Made by a program: the position numbers and the translations under genes. Positions 6,657 to 8,790 of a DNA stretch of 8,790 nucleotides are shown piece by piece. Within the stretch, counting starts at the first letter, position 1; the number at the start of each line of letters is the position of its first letter. The stretch lies in the NCBI GenBank assembly GCA_020429905.1, contig JAGQKX010000027.1:1-8790 (forward strand), given 5' to 3'. This DNA comes from a candidate division WWE3 bacterium (GTDB lineage Bacteria; Patescibacteriota; 4484-211; JAGQKX01). The notes beneath the pieces were generated by a model. That model saw only the letters and a program-made list of their open reading frames with translations. It ran no database searches and had not been told where the DNA came from.

Positions 6657-6662
6657 GCATAA

Positions 6663-6668
6663 ATTATA
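6663..6668 (-). promoter_or_regulatory. -10 box of the three-TM protein gene, leaderless
   Basis: The minus strand has a perfect TATAAT at 6668-6663, ending 6 nt before ATG 6656. Only weak -35 candidates (TTGGGT or TTTGGG near 6687-6693) are present. The spacing predicts transcription starting at the start codon. Confidence 0.6.
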
Positions 6669-6712
6669 CCCCCGCTTATTGAGCAAACCCAAATTCGTTT
6701 TGTCAGAATCTA

Positions 6713-6744
6713 TTGATACCGTTCTTGTATTCAAAATTTGATAC
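6713..6744 (+). repeat. Direct repeat TTGATAC upstream of the CNNM gene
   Basis: TTGATAC occurs at 6713-6719 and 6738-6744, 25 bp start to start, in the 116-bp divergent region. The copies flank or overlap the predicted CNNM promoter. A pair this short can arise by chance. Confidence 0.25.
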
Positions 6745-6758
6745 ACTAAGTTAATAAT
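6730..6758 (+). promoter_or_regulatory. Promoter candidate of the CNNM gene
   Basis: TTCAAA (6730-6735) and AATAAT (6753-6758) are 17 bp apart. The predicted start near 6765 leaves a leader of about 8 nt, too short for an SD, and no SD is seen. TACACT at 6742-6747 is an alternative -10. Confidence 0.35.
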
Positions 6759-6772
6759 TTACAACCTGACAT

Positions 6773-7738
6773 ATGCTTACCTACTACATATCAAGTTTAG
6801 TTTTAATCTTTTTCTCGGCTCTTTTTTCAGGCCTCACATTAGGATTACTCTCACTTGATGCACGTTCACTCAAACGACAAGCAAACTTGGGCAACAATGA
6901 CGCGGCCAAAGTCTACCCCGTCCGCAAAAATGGAAACCTACTCCTGACCTCGCTGCTCCTAGGAAACGTCATCACTAACTCAACACTCTCGATTTTACTC
7001 GGTTCAGTCGTCAGCGGAACGTTGGCAGTCGCGATTTCTACCGCATTTATTTTTCTCTTTGGCGAAATCATCCCCCAAGCGGTGATCTCTCGGTACGGAC
7101 TGTGGTTTGGAGCACGGACCCTCTGGCTGACTAAGATTATTTTGTTCATCTTCTACCCTATTGCTGCGCCAATCGCGTTTATTCTCAACGCTGCCCTCGG
7201 TGAAGAAAACGAGGTCATCTATTCCAAACACGAACTCATGCATATCATTTCAGAGCATGAAGATTCGAAACTCAGCCCTATTGATCGAGACGAAGAACGC
7301 ATCCTACATGGGGCACTCTTGTTTTCTCATCGTACCGTTCAAGAGGTCATGACCCCAATTGATGCGGTGGAGATGTTTGAAGAAAATGAAAAACTCAGTG
7401 CCGACATGAGAGAGAAAATGGTCGAATTGGGGTTTTCGCGCTACCCCATTTATCGAAAATCTCGGGAACATGTTGTTGGAGTTCTCTATCTAAGAGAAGT
7501 GTTAACCGAGGATGAAGATATTGAAATACGAAAAGCGCAGGATGCTTTTGAGACGGAACTCCTCACGGTTAAACCAAAAGAGAAGCTCGATCTCGTCATG
7601 ACGAAAATGTTGAAGAAAAAAATTCATTTGGGTGTGGTAACTAACAATCAGAATTCCTGCGTCGGCGTCATCTCTCTGGAAGATATCATCGAAGAAATTA
7701 TTCAAAAAGAAATCGAAGATGAAGGGGACGCGGAGTGA
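6773..7738 (+). CDS. CNNM/CorB-type membrane protein: DUF21 plus CBS pair
   Basis: This 321-residue membrane protein belongs to the CNNM/CorB (HlyC-CorC-like) family, linked to Mg2+ (and possibly Na+) transport. Residues 1-145 are the DUF21 membrane domain, with hydrophobic segments at about 4-26, 56-78, 83-105 and 117-142. It has the conserved GNVITNS (64-70) and FGEIIPQA (96-103). A connecting helix region (150-185) leads to two CBS motifs, about 185-243 (VMTP at 192-195, GVLYLREVL) and 257-315 (GVISLEDIIEEII). CBS pairs in this family bind ATP-Mg. The protein stops right after the second CBS motif and lacks the C-terminal CorC/HlyC domain of the longer bacterial members. The stop is TGA. 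It is convergent with the membrane protein at 7774. Confidence 0.9.
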   Translation: MLTYYISSLVLIFFSALFSGLTLGLLSLDARSLKRQANLGNNDAAKVYPVRKNGNLLLTSLLLGNVITNSTLSILLGSVVSGTLAVAISTAFIFLFGEIIPQAVISRYGLWFGARTLWLTKIILFIFYPIAAPIAFILNAALGEENEVIYSKHELMHIISEHEDSKLSPIDRDEERILHGALLFSHRTVQEVMTPIDAVEMFEENEKLSADMREKMVELGFSRYPIYRKSREHVVGVLYLREVLTEDEDIEIRKAQDAFETELLTVKPKEKLDLVMTKMLKKKIHLGVVTNNQNSCVGVISLEDIIEEIIQKEIEDEGDAE

Positions 7739-7773
7739 CATTCGGCAACTTTGAACTGAATAAATTTACCTTG

Positions 7774-8076
7774 TTAGGTCAAAAACCCAATAATAAGCCC
7801 TCCGATAATTCCGGTACCCAATACCGGGGCATACGACTTAGTAATGATTGCCGTTGGAAGACTAAATATGCATGAGATGAAAATACCCGTTAATGCATGC
7901 GGAATCGGTAGTGAAACCAACGGAATAACAAATCCAATACCAAATCGTTCAATAAAAGCAGCAATCATAGCTTCTTTTTTGGCAGCGGGCGTATCGAATT
8001 TGATCGGAATCATCAACACAACATCTATGAGTCCGAACAACAATCCAGCAATGAATGCGGTCGTTACTATATTCAT
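7774..8076 (-). CDS. Small hydrophobic membrane protein, unknown family
   Basis: This 100-residue protein is almost wholly hydrophobic apart from KFDTPAAKKEAMIAAFIERF near residues 24-43. I see about three to four membrane segments: residues 3-22, 44-56, 58-72 and 79-99. The Gly-rich end (GTGIIGGLIIGFL) suggests helix packing. I do not recognise the family. ATG 8076 lies 2 nt after the stop codon of the DUF5655 gene, which points to translational coupling. An in-frame TTG at 8112 would give a longer form overlapping that gene and is less likely. There is no SD. Confidence 0.6.
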   Translation of the reverse strand: MNIVTTAFIAGLLFGLIDVVLMIPIKFDTPAAKKEAMIAAFIERFGIGFVIPLVSLPIPHALTGIFISCIFSLPTAIITKSYAPVLGTGIIGGLIIGFLT

Positions 8077-8078
8077 GG

Positions 8079-8414
8079 TTATGATAATAGTTGATATGCT
8101 TGCTGTATCCAAGCCATCAATTCTGTATCGATTTGATCAACATTTTCTAAACGTACTTCGTTGTGAAAACGATTAGCAGAAACTTGTTCTGTCTTTTTAA
8201 CTCTTGGCGCATCTATGGGGTTGGCCGTGACAATGTTGATATCAAGAAATTTCTTTTTGGGATGGATACCTAAAAATGCTGATCTGGCTTTTACGTGAAT
8301 AGACGTTTTCTTTTCTTCGATGGTGATGTCGCCTAGTGCGTGAACCTTTTTAATCAACACCTCGTAAATATCTTGTACATTTTGTTCTGAAGAAGAGATT
8401 AAACTATTTGTCAT
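8079..8414 (-). CDS. DUF5655 domain protein
   Basis: This 111-residue soluble protein matches the DUF5655 pattern. An N-terminal helix (NVQDIYEVLIKKVHAL) is followed by strands with TSIHVKARSAFLGIHPKKKFLDI and by RVKKTEQVSANRFHNEVRL. The C-terminus is the typical VDQIDTELMAWIQQAYQLL. Function is unknown; the domain is often found alone or fused to nuclease-like domains. The start is ATG 8414, with a weak -10-like ATTAAT ending 6 nt upstream. An in-frame GTG at 8429 is an alternative. It sits between the VOC gene (35 nt upstream) and the hydrophobic protein gene (2 nt downstream), all on the minus strand. Confidence 0.75.
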   Translation of the reverse strand: MTNSLISSSEQNVQDIYEVLIKKVHALGDITIEEKKTSIHVKARSAFLGIHPKKKFLDINIVTANPIDAPRVKKTEQVSANRFHNEVRLENVDQIDTELMAWIQQAYQLLS

Positions 8415-8431
8415 ATACACATTAATCACAC

Positions 8432-8457
8432 GTGAATATCTATATAGCGCTATTCAC
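8432..8457. repeat. Inverted repeat straddling the VOC stop codon
   Basis: GTGAATA (8432-8438) and TATTCAC (8451-8457) are perfect 7-bp inverted copies with a 12-bp spacer. The repeat lies between the VOC and DUF5655 genes and includes the VOC stop. There is no T-tract after it on the minus strand, so it is not a standard terminator. It could be an operator for a DUF5655 promoter or an mRNA processing hairpin. Confidence 0.4.
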
Positions 8458-8790
8458 CGGCTTTTCGGATCGTTTCAAGGTCAAGCTTTTTCATGGGCAT
8501 AAAAGCTGCGGTTACCGCTTCAGCTTTTTGAGGATCTCTCATCATTTCATCCAAAATCCGCGGAGTAACTTGCCAGGTGACGCCGAATTGGTCAGTACAC
8601 CACCCACACTGCTCCGCTTCAGGAACAGCAGAAAGTCTCTCCCAGAAGAAATCAATTTCTTCTTGTGTTTCACATTCAATGATGAACGATACCGACCCGT
8701 TGAGTTTGAACTGATCAAGAGGCCCTCCATTCAGAAGCATAAACGTCGTCCTATCGAGATCACATTCAGCTGTCATCACAGATCCCGCAG
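8450..8790 (-). CDS. PhnB-like VOC superfamily protein (3-demethylubiquinone methyltransferase-like), partial
   Basis: The C-terminal 113 residues of a vicinal-oxygen-chelate fold protein are visible. The frame is open to the right edge, so the N-terminal betaalphabetabetabeta unit lies outside the window. Family signs are AGSVMTAECDLD, LLNGGPLDQF, VSFIIECETQEEIDFFWERL, EQCGWCTDQFGVTWQVTP and a C-terminal MKKLDLETIRKA. PhnB-like proteins are metal-binding-fold proteins named after the phn locus; most do not have a tested activity, and the methyltransferase label is historical. It is followed after 35 nt by the DUF5655 gene in the same direction. Confidence 0.85.
   Translation of the reverse strand, partial: AGSVMTAECDLDRTTFMLLNGGPLDQFKLNGSVSFIIECETQEEIDFFWERLSAVPEAEQCGWCTDQFGVTWQVTPRILDEMMRDPQKAEAVTAAFMPMKKLDLETIRKAGE

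Noticed and set aside
6657..6746. N-terminal extension of the three-TM protein in the same frame
   Set aside because: It would place the perfect TATAAT box inside the gene and adds a polar segment unlike the rest; ATG 6656 is the natural start.
7739..7779. Hairpin ACCT-TGTT-AGGT between the convergent CNNM and hydrophobic protein genes
   Set aside because: Only 4 bp of stem and no T-tract; not distinguishable from chance.
7844..8176. 110-codon plus-strand frame opposite the hydrophobic protein and DUF5655 genes
   Set aside because: It is antisense to the DUF5655 domain gene, which has clear family motifs; its residues show no recognisable fold.
1..8790. CRISPR array, transposon ends, tRNA or rRNA genes
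   Set aside because: No spaced repeat series, terminal inverted repeats with a transposase, or cloverleaf/rRNA motifs were found by reading both strands.

Overview
The window looks like chromosomal DNA of a small-genome bacterium, most likely a Patescibacteria/CPR lineage (Parcubacteria-like). This rests on a cluster of short single-domain proteins, a thioredoxin–CcdA-type fusion, and a high share of genes with no Shine-Dalgarno sequence whose -10 box sits directly before the start codon. No ribosomal or other lineage marker is present, so the placement is an inference. Stop codons TAA, TAG and TGA are all used as stops, so the genetic code appears standard. There are no tRNA or rRNA genes, no CRISPR array, and no transposase or integrase.

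Layout. 1-135: the probable tail of an upstream gene and the promoter/SD of the next. 136-1743 (+): a gluzincin metallopeptidase resembling family M2. 1744-1850: two hairpins, the second a good intrinsic terminator whose T-tract runs into a perfect TATAAT box. 1851-2087 (+): a DUF1059-like small protein. 2094-3824 (-): a 12-TM APC-superfamily permease with a soluble C-terminal domain, tail-to-tail with the DUF1059 gene. 3825-3969: a divergent intergenic region with two clear promoters. 3970-4281 (+): a small two-TM protein. 4342-5409 (-): a secreted thioredoxin-like domain fused to a CcdA/DsbD-like membrane domain. 5410-5539: intergenic. 5540-5908 (-) DUF2200 and 5968-6282 (+) YdeI/OmdA-like protein, divergent, with overlapping face-to-face promoters. 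6324-6656 (-): a three-TM small protein. 6773-7738 (+): a CNNM/CorB-like DUF21-CBS protein. 7774-8076 (-) membrane protein, 8079-8414 (-) DUF5655 and 8450-8790 (-) PhnB-like VOC protein (cut by the right edge) form a probable co-directional unit.

How the genes work together. No single pathway joins them. Envelope functions dominate: disulfide/thiol transfer across the membrane, a cation-transport-linked CNNM protein, an amino-acid/polyamine-type permease and three small membrane proteins. Among these sit soluble small-domain proteins (DUF1059, DUF2200, OmdA, DUF5655, VOC) that are common as scattered accessory genes in many bacteria. The most notable genome-scale signal is transcriptional: at least five genes have a -10 hexamer only 6-9 nt from the start codon, which predicts leaderless mRNAs, while two others (136 and 1851) have SD-like sequences. 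I did not find a convincing new multi-gene system.
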